From: Aurifilum marmelostoma
Lineage: Eukaryota; Ascomycota; Sordariomycetes; Diaporthales; Cryphonectriaceae
Assembly: GCA_027559495.1 (NCBI GenBank)
Contig: JAMXSV010000003.1
Coordinates: 248,001-312,000, forward strand
Direction of reading: 5' to 3'
DNA length: 64,000 nt
Part shown: positions 12,275-22,940 of the stretch, in pieces
How the letters are laid out: every line of letters starts with the position of its first letter
Position numbering within the stretch: the first letter of the stretch is position 1
The notes under the pieces: model-generated
Databases searched by the model: none
What the model was told of the DNA's origin: nothing
What the model saw: only the letters and a program-made list of their open reading frames with translations
Translations under genes and position numbers: made by a program

Positions 12275-12830
12275 TGCGATTGCGAAGTCTTGGATTGCAT
12301 GGCTGTGAATTCATTCAGCCTTGTGGAAGTAATATGCAGGGAACGAATAAAGAAAGAAAGAAGGAAGTAGAGGAATGGGGAAAATCGGACAAGGACAATG
12401 ATGGCTGTTTCTTCGGGTTGGGCCAGGTCGAGCTTTGGGCTTGATCTGCTCAAGTGCTCAGCCTCACTGATCACTCATCATCGCCTTGAACAGGTACACA
12501 TCAGGGTAGTATTGATGAGAGCAAGCGCAGAGGCGTAGCATCGCTCGTGCATATGCACCTCCAGCCTGAACCAATGACCTCAAGCCTCTCCGACGGGCTG
12601 TATGACACAGCCCACTTTGGCTTGCATTGGTTCTGAAGATCTCCAGGAAGTCTGCAGCCACTGCCCCCGACAGCCTTCTTTTTCCTCTCAGGATCCCGGT
12701 AACCGATTGATTAACAAGCACACAAACGTCTCCCTCGCACACGACCACCTTGTGTTATCGTCGAAAAGATTTGGTCTCGTCTGCATTCCCGGGTCGTTTC
12801 ATACCCTAAAAAAATGAAGACTTCAACAAA
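12275..12830. promoter_or_regulatory. Shared divergent promoter region
   Basis: 556 bases separate the start codons of the trypsin-like gene (-) and the membrane protein (+), so both promoters must lie here or overlap the genes. A 13-codon upstream frame (12814-12852) starts 17 bases before the + gene's ATG, in another frame, and overlaps it. Confidence 0.5.
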
Positions 12831-13982
12831 ATGTCCTTCCTCGCACATCTGAATGCGTCTAACTCGTCGGATCTGGACTGGGGAGAACACATCGTGGACT
12901 CGGTTTGGCCCCTGTCAGCGACCCGGACGGCTTCACAAAGCGACGAAAGTTTGGGTCTCTTCGAGTTCCAGGCATTTCTCGAATTCGCTAATGGGGAATG
13001 GGGAATGGCCAAGGCCAACAGAAATGAGCACTGGGCCACCTGCTTTAACGATCTCACCTACCTCATAGGCAAACTTCGCACGGAAAAAGACTTGGACTTG
13101 AGCGCGCTGATACACCTCGTTCAACAAGCAAGGCAGCAGCAACTGGCCGTGTCCAAAGATAGACTCACCGCTTCTATTGAGCTTGCGGCACGCATCTGGC
13201 TGCTGCTTGACGTCCGGAATCTGATGCCGTCCAACCAGATTCAGATGCAGGAGTCCCTCCCCTGGCCACAGATCAAGACCCTACAGGCAGTACTGAACGA
13301 AAATTTGGTCAAAAGTACAGAGCTCCACACAGGCAGCTTCTCTCAACTAATGAACGTTCACGACATGAGAAATATCGCTGGATTCCGCGTGCAGTGGACG
13401 CATAATATTGTGTCGCATCTCACATTGAAGGGTTCGGTGTTGTATATCTTCCATAATGTTTCCGCACTGAAGCGGATGCGACAATCCGAGTGAGAGCGAC
13501 CCCAGCCAGGCCTGCATGTGGCCACCTATTCACTCTAATTATCTGCCCATCCCACCTCTTCCTCCTCCCTTGCCTCACCCTGTAGCTGACTCTTCACAAC
13601 GAGCAGATGCCTGTTCAGCAAGGACTTTCTCGATGAGACGCTCGCGACGATAGATCTGCTCATACCCCTGACAAGTGCCGGCTGCAATAGCTGGCTGAAC
13701 ACTGCGAGCAGTCAAGGCGGGATTGATGCCAACATCGTTCATCGAAAGAGACCTGACCTGCGAAAGTCGAGCTACCCTTACTGGCACGAGAGGCTCCTGC
13801 TGATCGAGGAGACCTATGAAAAGACGAACCCTAGGAGTATTCTACAGTGGTGGCATGACACGCGGGACATGCAGAAATGGTGGACCTTCTGGCTGGCTGC
13901 GAGTGGGATCACGCTCACCGTGCTCTTTGGCCTGATCCAATCTGTGACAGGTGTCATTTCCGTCATAAGATCTGGTCGATAG
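12831..13982 (+). CDS. C-terminally membrane-anchored protein of unknown function
   Basis: Two exons, 12831-13489 (donor GTGAGA) and 13607-13982 (CTGAC branch, GAGCAG acceptor), join in phase 2 to give 344 aa. An acceptor three bases upstream (ACGAG|C) is also possible and would change the junction residues. The N-terminal ~290 residues are soluble and mostly helical (FEFQAFLEFANGEWG, LIHLVQQARQQQ, IELAARIWLLLDVRNL). The tail has WHERLLLIEE, QWWHDTRD, then one hydrophobic helix at about 313-340 (FWLAASGITLTVLFGLIQSV) followed by a few basic residues, as in tail-anchored proteins. I recall C termini of this kind from uncharacterised, often multicopy Pezizomycotina proteins; no biochemical role is known to me. 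Divergence from the trypsin-like gene suggests a joint role (inference). Confidence 0.72.
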
Positions 13983-16525
13983 AATTGTTTTGTGAAGAAG
14001 TGCAGGAGGGCAAGCAACAGATACATAAATGCATTATGACCTGCGTATAGATGAGCATCTACGGACAGGCTTTGCCAGTTGATATCGGTAGTCGAGCGCT
14101 CGCATTACCTCTTGTGTGAAGCAACTTGGCTTAGGGTAGGAGTCTTAGGGAGAAAAAAAAGACGACATATAGTTACCACATACATGTTACTCTACTCAAC
14201 ACCATTGCGGGGGTAATAGACAAATACTTGAGAAACATTGGGCAAAGGCATATTTTGAGAGCATAATTAGGTATCGTTGTGCATTTCCAAGGAGAAGACA
14301 AAGGCCTTTTGAAATATGTTGAGGAACAATGCGGTCACCATGTAGATCTGTAAGCATGTTAGCACCTATATCAAATATGAAGCAGCAGGGGCTGACTTAT
14401 CCTCCAGAAGGAGGGCTGGCCCTTCGTCATTTCTGAAGAAGGTCCAGCCAGGGCTACTCCCTCTGAGCCTGCCCCTTTCCAAAACTTTCTCAAGGACCTC
14501 TTTGCCTTCGTAAGGTGGACCAGGTAGGGTGGCCCGCGATCACCACAAGAGAACCGGACAAGTACAAAACTTTGACTCCAACTCGAGATGGGTCCCGGTT
14601 CCGCTGCATGTCAGGCAGGGCCACCTCACCGGTCGTACCCAACTTAGCAAGCTTCGTCCAGCATCCCCGTGGGTACATCACACCCGCAAAGCCGCACAGA
14701 GCTCGCACTCCGACGCTTCCAGAATAATGACCAATCATCATCACACCAGTGACGCCAACATCGACGCAAAATACCGCGACAAGTGCCACCAGGACCAGGA
14801 CAGGAGGAGCTCTTTCCGTGGGATCGCACTGCCAACTAGGACTAGTTTTTGTATCCTCTCCATCGGGCTGACGATGCAGCCAAGGAGGGCAAGATCGCAC
14901 AAACAAAATACATCCTCAAAAATTGCGCTATCGTCTCCTGTGCAGTCCAATTACTGGTAGACAAGAGGAAGCTTGCACGACACCACAAGGATGAAGAGCA
15001 AGATATCAAGTGCCCTGTAGGCTCATGGGATGAGACCCATGAGGTCAGGTTGATGCGCCTGGTCAGAACTCATGCGAGGCATGACACATCGGTGGCTGTT
15101 GCCGTGATGTGGTTCTGGTGGTCGGTGTTGGGGATGAACAAGAGTGTCCGCAGGTCAGACAAGAGGAAGAATTGAGCGACAGGGTACCGACGGCGTGACG
15201 ACGAGGCATGTTGGCTCGATCTATGTGACGTTTCTGTGCGGAGCCTACTGATCCCCGCTCCTTGTCAATGGGCAAGGATTCCGGCGAGGAGAATCAGAGG
15301 CACAACCCTTTCGGAGGTGAAAACGAGAAGATCGATCGTTTGAAGCCAGCGCCGCGCCGTTTGCCTGTCGCAATACAGTCTCTTGCCCGCCAAATGGCAA
15401 CGACTGGGATAATCTGTATCAAGAGTGGAACGAACCGAAACGTAACCAGAAGCGTCCCTCGTGACCAGTGTTCACAGCCCAGCGGTCGAGACCCGACGAG
15501 CGACCTCAGACCAGAGGCTCTTACCGGCTTTTGACTCATGGATCAAGACCTCTTGCGCGTTCCATAGAAACGTCTGGACAGGTCCTCGTCGCCCTTCCAC
15601 CTTTGACGCCCCCGCTCCCACCCGAAGACCACTTTTCAGCGGCACGGACGTCACACAGGAGCCATCTCAGGTCTAAAGAGCAACTCGGACGTGAAAGAGC
15701 GCAAAACACCGGCATTTAGGGTCAGGGTTAAGTTCCGAGCCTCGTACCCCCTCCTGAAAATAACCGAGTTGCCAGTTGATGACAACCATCGCCACAATGA
15801 ACCAGACCGCGGCGATCATCGAGATACCTGATACAGGGACGAGGTGCGACGTATTGTGGGGAGTTCCGGTTCAACAGAGAGGGTCCCTCGATGGAGGAAA
15901 TGCGTTTCGGCATACGAGAATCGGAGAACCGTAGGGGAGGCGTCGTGCGTTGACAACAACCACAAAGAAATGGTTGCGAAAGAGCTTCATCCTGGCGCGG
16001 GTCCTGGCGCGAGGCTTGTCGATTCTATTTATCTTGCGTCTTCGCGGTTGAAACCACGATATTTGGCTGCTGCTTCGACAGGTCAGACGGAAAACGACTC
16101 GAGGCGAGGCAATGTCGAGATTGCAAGGCATTGTGAAGCCCAGTTGAGAGGGATGGAATGTGTAGAGTAAGGATGTCGCATGGACTGGAAACAACAGGAA
16201 CGCGAACAAATAAATATAGGGAAGCGCGTCAAAGTGCGCTAGTACCAAGAAGAGTCTAGCGCGAGCCCGCTCATTCACCTGAGGAATTAAATTGACTTAG
16301 TCACCATCGTTCCACATTTTCGACGACGCCAGTGATGACTCATCTTCTCGACAGGGTTCTTCACCTTAGTCACAGGCTCGTCGTAACTCGGCAATCTTCT
16401 TTACTGACAACCACATCTTTTGGGCACTTGAAAATGCTACTGTCAATGCGATGTCGAGATGTTTTATGATACCATCACACCTCTGACTCTGAAGTATCCA
16501 TGAGCTAGCTATCCTCCTCACAATT
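13983..16525. other. Unresolved region, possible decayed or multi-intron membrane-protein gene (-)
   Basis: No intact gene is supported. The minus strand carries several hydrophobic, protein-like segments in one frame or another: one beginning MNERARARLFLVL at 16278, FIVAMVVINWQLGYF near 15790-15750, LLVTFRFVPLLIQIIPVV near 15450-15380, VLVLVALVAVFCVDVG near 14800, and a Gly-rich stretch ending VKVLYLSGSLVVIAGHP near 14530. They are separated by stops, and I could not join them with convincing splice sites. A pseudogene, a gene with many small introns, or chance are all possible. Confidence 0.3.
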
Positions 16526-19262
16526 ATGGAAGGCCACAAGGCACAACGAATCTTGGTGGACAGGCTCATCGAACTCGGCGCAAAGGCTACGAGGCCCGGT
16601 GTTGGCGACGACGTACGGAGAGCAAGCCAGCGCGACTTTGACGAGCTGGTCAAGAATACAAGAACCTCTACCCTGATACAGACTCTCACCTTCCTCATAC
16701 AGCCTGGAAGGGTACCGCCCGAGTTGAGAAGGACGCTTCTGGACGTCTTGACCCAGACGCCTCTGAGGCCAGACGGCGTACGGGCCACTGTGGAGTTTGT
16801 CTTCTCTGTGCATCCTTCGAGCATTGTCGGCTCGGCAGAGGAAGCTGCGCCTCAGAAAAATGGGGCCAACATCACACAGGAGGCACTCAACATGGCGACA
16901 AAGATGATTGCGTATCCTCCGGCGAGTGTCTCCCAGGACACGTGGTACCAGACCATAGCGCCCCAGCTGTTCGTCCTTCTGGATGGCGAGCATGGTATGG
17001 ATCTCATGAAGGTGGCAGCATACGTGATTGGGTTTGGAATACTTGGCCGTAAACAGTCGGGCGCCATCGGTAAGCGAAGACCGGCGGATGTGTTGTAGTT
17101 TTATGTGCTGAGACAATACAGGCACTGCTGGCTGGAAAGGTATCGCAGAGCCGATTCTGAGGCCTATAAATCCATCACTTGGTTTCACACCAGACGGAGT
17201 TGTCAACACCAGTCAGGAGACCAACGATGTTGTAGACTTGAGCAAGCCTACTACTTTGTTCACTGCCGACCAGCTTTCGAGGGCTCTTCACCGGTTGCAA
17301 GCATTGCTTCTATCGCACCCGAATCCGAGCCTCTCCAAAAGGCTTATTCACAGCTTGATACTCCCCTTGTGGGCTCTTGGCTCTTGGTCCCAGCCCAGTT
17401 CACAGTGTCTCGAAAGGTTTTGCCAGCCAGCACAAAATTTGTTGAAAATATACCTCAAAATCACTGCTGGGTCACAGGGATTCCAGATATTGCTGCAAAA
17501 TCTTTTCTACAATGGTAGTAATGGTCAGAATTTGCGATGGAAATATGAATCAACAGACGCAGGCGAGATCTCAGTGGTCAAGCCCAGAGGGTTCGTGGAG
17601 GATGGCCCTGCTCAGATTGCTTGGGATGCCATCGATCCGAAGGTCGGAACTATTATTGATCTCATCAGATCCATCAGCTATGAAGGAGACATCGCGTCTA
17701 TCTTCTCGAATTTGTTCGCTAGCTGGTTTGCAGCAAACAGCAACGCCAACAACGACATAACAACCTCGCTGTTGGCCAGTGCCGATCGACCAGACCCAGT
17801 CACTTCTCTTGTCCAAGTGAAGGTCCTGCAGCAGATGATGATTGCATTTCCTTCTCAGATTCTATCTCGCTCCGACTCACTCCTGACATTGGTCGAGCCA
17901 ATTTTGAGGGAGGGCTCAAACGTAACGGACGACGAGACAATCCCAGTGGCTCTTAGTCTTGTTAACATGATTGTCACGGCACCCTCCTTCCAAAAGTCAA
18001 GAATGCCCACAGAACTGATCAATTCTATTGAATCAGCTCTGGAGCAGCTAGGCAGCGCTCAGTTGGGAGATACCTCTTTAACAGCCCGAAACTTATCATT
18101 ACTTATGAGATATCGAGACGAGCTGGACGATCCTTCAGATACGTCCACAGCCCCGACGCAGCGCCAGGTGGAGGATCGAAAGACATACGACCTGGCCCTG
18201 TCGTACATTACTCAAGCAGATTCACCCCCGCCCGTCAGGGCAGAGGGACTCAATCTCCTTCAGACGCTCATCGTCCAGAACAGTTCTACGCTGGACATCC
18301 CCGCTACCTTGGTCCTCATGTCGTCACTGCTGCAGGACGATGAGGACTACATAAATCTCAAGGTCATCAAGATCTTCACCCAGCTTGCCAACAAGCATCC
18401 AAAGACAGTTACCAAGGAGCTCTTGGAGCGTTATACCGACACTAATGAAGTCGCATCAGTTGACACTCGCCTGGGGTTTGGCGAAGCTCTGCTACAAGTG
18501 ATCGAGCGCTTAGGTGAGACCTTCACAGGGGACACTGCTCGCCAAGTCGCCGAGGTCCTCCTGTCCACAGCCGGACGACGTGGGTATAGGCCCAAGACCG
18601 AAGAGAGACAAAAGAAGGACGAGCGGCTCCGGCAGATGAAGCAGAAGAGGGCTGAGCAAGAGTGGGGCGGGCAGGTGCCCGATCTGGCCGATGACGAGGC
18701 AGGGGAGGACCAGGCGAACACGGAGCTTCTAACCCAGATCGTGAGCGGTTGGGACAGTAAGCAGGGTAGTGAGGATATTCGAATCCGTGCTTCGGCATTG
18801 TCTATATTCGCAGTCGGCATCGAGACCAACCTCGCTGGTCTAGGTCCATCACTGGCCACTGCTAGCATTGATCTCTCCGTCAATGTGCTGACAATGGAGC
18901 CCAGCGCTGAGGCTGGCATACTGCGGCGGTCAGCTGTGTTGGTGGTATTGAGCTTTGTCCGGGCTCTCAAGAGCGCCAAGGACTCTGGACGCAGAGTAGG
19001 CTTCGGTCTCACAGAGGAAAGCCAGCAGGACATCAAGAGGGTGCTGAATTATATCAGCGAGACGGACAACGACGGCCTGGTCAGGCAGCACGCGAGGGAC
19101 GTCGTGGAGAGTTTGGATAATTGGACTCTCGGGTCTTTTGTGTCTGAGTCCCAAGTGCCAGAGTCGACTCTTTCTAGGCTGGCTGGGTTGAGTGTTCAGC
19201 CTGGAGAGCCAACGGTACTCCGCGAAGGGTCGTCGAGGCCAAAAATTGAGGAGCTCGACTAG
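16526..19262 (+). CDS. rtp1: RTP1/TANGO6-type RNA polymerase II transport/assembly factor
   Basis: Two exons, 16526-17069 and 17122-19262, 52-nt intron, phase 1; 894 aa. The protein is almost entirely helical, HEAT-like. Around residues 535-650 (ALSYITQADSPPPVRAEGLN, then LMSSLLQDDEDYINLKVIK) it matches what I know as the Rtp1 C-terminal domain 1. A short second conserved block near 735-770 (IRIRASALSIFAVGIETN) matches Rtp1 C-terminal domain 2. A basic, charged linker lies between them (EERQKKDERLRQMKQKR). Yeast Rtp1 works in nuclear import of RNA polymerase II; the animal homologue TANGO6 has been linked to Golgi and secretory organisation. Assignment rests on remembered family pattern, not a search. 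Confidence 0.85.
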
Positions 19263-19830
19263 GTTCGCCGGGATGTTCGTGGAGGAGGCTGTATTCTGAG
19301 ATTCCGTTGGCGTCATCTGGTTGTTATCACTTCTGTATTATCGACCTGTGCCAAATCACTCCCATCTGATTTGAAAGTACAAGCTCAACCTGGACTGCCG
19401 GCGCGATTTCTCCCGTTTACTGTGTTCCTATATCCCTTCAGCTGCTGCCATCAACTTCAGCTTCGACTTTAGAAGCTCGTTGATTCTTGTTCCACTTTTC
19501 ACTCACTTCCTCCCCATCTCTAAACGCGACTTTTGATTTCTGTTGTTTGTTGCACCTGACATCACTACACGCAACAACTGCTACACGCCCAAGTGATAGG
19601 CCTCGACTTCCAACCGACACAAGCACTGCTCTCCTCACGCGTTCTACACACCAACCGAGCTTCTGCTTTCGCCGTTTCGTTACACCCTCGAGATTCCATA
19701 TCACCAGTATCTCCTTTCTGTCAACCATTCCTTCTCAGGTGAGGTAATGTTTCACAGTCATTCAATTGAGCCAGCAACTGAATACTGATTGAAATGCACG
19801 CAAAGCTCCGATACCACCCACTTGCCCAAC
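19263..19830. other. Intergenic with possible 5' UTR intron
   Basis: Contains a C/T-rich leader for the next gene. A GTGAGG donor follows CTCAG near 19739, and an A(C/T)TGAT branch and AG acceptor lie just before 19805, suggesting a leader intron of roughly 65 nt. Confidence 0.4.
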
Positions 19831-20562
19831 ATGGTCACCGCATTCGAGCTGGGACAGGCGCGGCGGTTCAAGAAGGTCCAAGAGCGTGAAGGATTCTGCT
19901 GGGGCGAAGAGTTCCCAGTCACGGACGACAAGAGACGCGACTCTCGAATTTTCGTGGTCATCTCCTATTACATCAAGAAGATGACCAATAGAAACTACAA
20001 CACTACCTCCTTCCGTGCTCTTCAGGCCGAGATGTACGACACGGTTCGTGCCGCTGTGGCCCAGGACGGAAACTCCCCAGCCTGGGCCACTCCCGCCGCC
20101 GTCGAGGGCGGCATGAACAGCATTCTCAAGCACGCCCGAAACAACATCCCCTGGGCGCAGGAGATGCGAGTGGGCGACTTCAAGGCCATCTTCCACTCAT
20201 CACTCCTGAACCGCGACACCTGGTGGCTATATAACTACGACCAGGAAGACCCGCTGACAGCGCTCGAGCAGATGTCGAAGCGCGGTGTCGTGGCCATCAG
20301 CATCGACAACTTCCTGGACGTCTGTGATCAGAAAGATAATGATTTTTCCGCCCATTATCCCCGTCGGACCGGCACGCGCAGGGAGCATGGTGTTCAAGAC
20401 CTCACCCGACGCTTCGACAACCTCAACGTCGACAATGACGGCAGTTATGCGGACAATCTCTTCAATGATGACGAGTTCGAGGATGAGGACAGCCCAATGA
20501 CTGGTAGTGTGGAGCACAGTAGAGATGTTGTCGATACGGATGGCGACATCGTGATGGAGTGA
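19831..20562 (+). CDS. Unknown protein, 243 aa
   Basis: Single open frame. The in-frame ATG at 19789 falls inside the suspected leader intron, so the ATG at 19831 (MVTAFELG) is preferred. The first ~160 residues look globular (GFCWGEEFPVTDD, SYYIKKMTN, IFHSSLLNRDTWWLYN) and the last ~75 are acidic and disordered (DNLNVDNDGSYADNLFNDDEFEDEDS). No signal peptide, membrane segment or known motif was seen. Codon use resembles that of its neighbours, supporting a real gene. No function is proposed. Confidence 0.72.
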   Translation: MVTAFELGQARRFKKVQEREGFCWGEEFPVTDDKRRDSRIFVVISYYIKKMTNRNYNTTSFRALQAEMYDTVRAAVAQDGNSPAWATPAAVEGGMNSILKHARNNIPWAQEMRVGDFKAIFHSSLLNRDTWWLYNYDQEDPLTALEQMSKRGVVAISIDNFLDVCDQKDNDFSAHYPRRTGTRREHGVQDLTRRFDNLNVDNDGSYADNLFNDDEFEDEDSPMTGSVEHSRDVVDTDGDIVME

Positions 20563-20830
20563 TTTGGGTGGAATGCAAGGTTTGCTGTTAATGATATTGA
20601 CAGTGACTATAAACTTCAAAATAATGACAGACCCATGATTTTCATCATCTTGATTGCCTTGCTACCATACCAGCTTGGTGAACGTGTATGTTGCAGGTGT
20701 ATGGCTCATCTCTGTAAGGTTTTAATATCAATGCCATTTGTTGTCAGGTACCAAGGATCAGATGAAACTTTAGAGCCTGCGTCCCTTATCAATGTGCAAT
20801 GCCAACTGTTTGGCAACGGTACAAGCAGCA

Positions 20831-21110
20831 GGTTGGCTAGTCTAATGGTTACTTTCCTGGCTTGCTGCTAAAACTGTACCAAGATCAAGACCTGCTCGAC
20901 AGCCCGAGTTCGAGTCTGGTCCAGGGAAAAAAAAATACCACCCCATGTAGATAAGGCCATCGAGAGTGTTCGCCAACGGGTACACGCTGACCCATCTGCA
21001 TCTGGACTTTGCACTTTACGACGCTCGCCCTAGTCCCGGCATTCTTCTGACCTTTCCTGAACAATCCTCACTCCTCTCTTTTTTCTTTTTTTTCCATTTT
21101 TTCCATTTTG
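20831..21110 (+). mobile_element. tRNA-derived (SINE-like) element, copy 1
   Basis: An A-box-like stretch (TGGCTAGTCTAATGG, 20834-20848) and a B-box-like stretch (GTTCGAGTC, 20908-20916) lie about 60-70 bases apart, as in a Pol III promoter. An unrelated body of ~150 bases and a pyrimidine-rich tail follow. The same order of segments recurs 1.2 kb downstream in the same orientation. Shared blocks include TTCGAGTCTG, AGAGTGTT, TTTGCACT and CTTTCCTG-ACAATCCTC. No coding capacity. The copies are clearly diverged and probably inactive. Confidence 0.55.
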
Positions 21111-21320
21111 GTTGTTTAATTTTTGTACTCTTCTATATATCTTATTTATGCTCGTTTTTATCTAGTAACGGTCAAGTCTTATAAATACCTTTAACCTTAT
21201 ACTATAGTATTAATAAATAAGCAAGCCTAAAATTAATTTAATTTATAGATGTTTACTACATAATGCTAGGTAATTTCATATACAGGTACCCCAGGATAGC
21301 AAGTATGTGCTTATTGAAGA
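21080..21320. other. AT-rich, TpA-rich patch
   Basis: A strikingly AT-rich stretch (runs such as TTAATTTAATTTATAG) set in a GC-balanced region, immediately after repeat copy 1. It is compatible with a repeat relic altered by repeat-induced point mutation; the original element cannot be recognised. Confidence 0.4.
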
Positions 21321-22059
21321 TATTATTTAAGTTTTTAGCCAAGTCCTTAGCGACTTAGTGATTCGCCAGCTGGAGGACTGTCCTTTCTAGATCAGCGAGC
21401 ACATTTGTTTCTAAGTATCGGGTGACTAGGTTACTTTGCATCCGCTTCCTGTTAGGGGTCTAGGTAGGCAACTCGTCTCTACTTGAATACTTGCTCATTT
21501 TAAGCTATTGAACTACCTAGCTGAACATACGATCATCAGTGTTGCCATAGCTATATCTACGCTAGCTCTACGAAAATGGAGGGGATGCCATGAGATGAGT
21601 GTTTTGCATAAGCAAGGCCTGATATGGATCGGCGCTGGAGTTTTGCTCTTCTCTACCTTGTTTTTCTAGCAGGAAGGCAGTGTGTAAGTAACCTCAAGGA
21701 AACCCAACTCTGGTTAACAGGACGTTGATGACAGGACGAAAGACATTGATGCATTAGTGCAGAATTACTTGAGAGAAATGCGGCGGTCTCCTTGCGGTCT
21801 GTGGCTAAACGATGCCCTGGATGATTGATGATCAAACTTACACACAACAACCCGAGTGTTTTACGCGGATGCCTTGACGGCCCACGTGCTTCAAGTAGGT
21901 GAAAGACGCGTCCATAGTAATGTCTTAGCATCAGTGCAGTGGCCATGGCCAAGTGGAGTGAACTAGTTCGGATGAAAGGTGGACGATAGTGCAGCCAGTG
22001 GTAGGTACTGGTACTTTGCTTCATCAATGATTGTTGCAACGTCTGTCAAGGACGAGCAG

Positions 22060-22310
22060 TGGCTGGGTAGTGTAGAGGTCGCTATCCTGGCTGCTTGCAA
22101 AATGTCCAGAGATCAAGTTCAACTCGGGCAGCCCCACGTTCGAGTCTGAGCCAGGAGAATTAATTGCTCCGTAGAAAAGATCACTTAGAGTGTTAGCAAA
22201 CGGGAAAGCGGACCAAAACTGCAATTTGCACTCAATGATGCCCTCCTTAGTCCCTGCATTCCTCTGATCTTTCCTGCACAATCCTCTTTTTTGGCTTTTA
22301 TTTTCAATCA
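22060..22310 (+). mobile_element. tRNA-derived (SINE-like) element, copy 2
   Basis: Same architecture as copy 1: tRNA-like head starting TGGCTGGGTAGTGTAGAGG, a CTGG/CCAG pair that could form an anticodon stem, B box GTTCGAGTC at 22138-22146, and AGCCA able to pair with the initial TGGCT. The shared body (AGAGTGTTAGCAAACGGG, TTTGCACT, TAGTCCCTGCATTC, CTTTCCTGCACAATCCTC) and a T-rich tail follow. The head is better preserved than in copy 1. Confidence 0.58.
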
Positions 22311-22940
22311 TTTGCCTGTATCGTTTCTTGATTGTACAAGTGGGCATGTCCCTGTTGTCATTGTCATCCACAACAAGCGCTGTTGAGATTTTCGGGCACA
22401 ATATTGGTATTGTATCACGAAAGAGCAAAAAGGATTGAGAACGTTGATCACTTATTGGCTTCTTCACAGCGATCATGTGCATTATTCAATAAAAGTATGA
22501 GGCGCGACATGCGCAAGTAAGCCTGAAGAGGAAGACGAGCGAAGGAGGAGGACAGCGAAGTTTGCGACAGGTTGCGTCGCCAAACGTTACCAGAATATGA
22601 CAGAAGACCAGTACGATGGCTCAATATACTTCAGAGATGGAAAGAGACAGAGATAATTTAAAAAAAAAAAAAACCAACCAGATTTACATATGAGTTCCAT
22701 ACAGGTAGTGGTATTCTTGGGAAAGAGAGGGAGTGATGTTGTTTCCCCCCCGGGGGGGGATGGGGGTGAAGCGGTCGGGGTTAGGGTTTTGCACATCTCG
22801 CAGGGATCAGCCATCTGCAGACGCGCCTCAATTTAGCGAGACGCGTATCTGGTCGTGCTGCCAACCAGACTCCAGTACCGACATTGTCAGTCCTTAGACG
22901 GCATGCTTATAAAGCATGCCACCTCGGCCAGACGTTCACA

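Larger units (their letters stand above)
20563..22940. other. Intergenic, repeat-bearing
   Basis: About 2.4 kb without a supported gene, holding two diverged tRNA-headed repeat copies and an AT-rich patch (entered separately). Confidence 0.6.

Noticed and set aside
14490..14906. 138-codon minus-strand frame as an intact gene
   Set aside because: It begins at TTG, has no ATG start with protein-like context and cannot be joined to neighbouring segments; kept only as part of an unresolved region.
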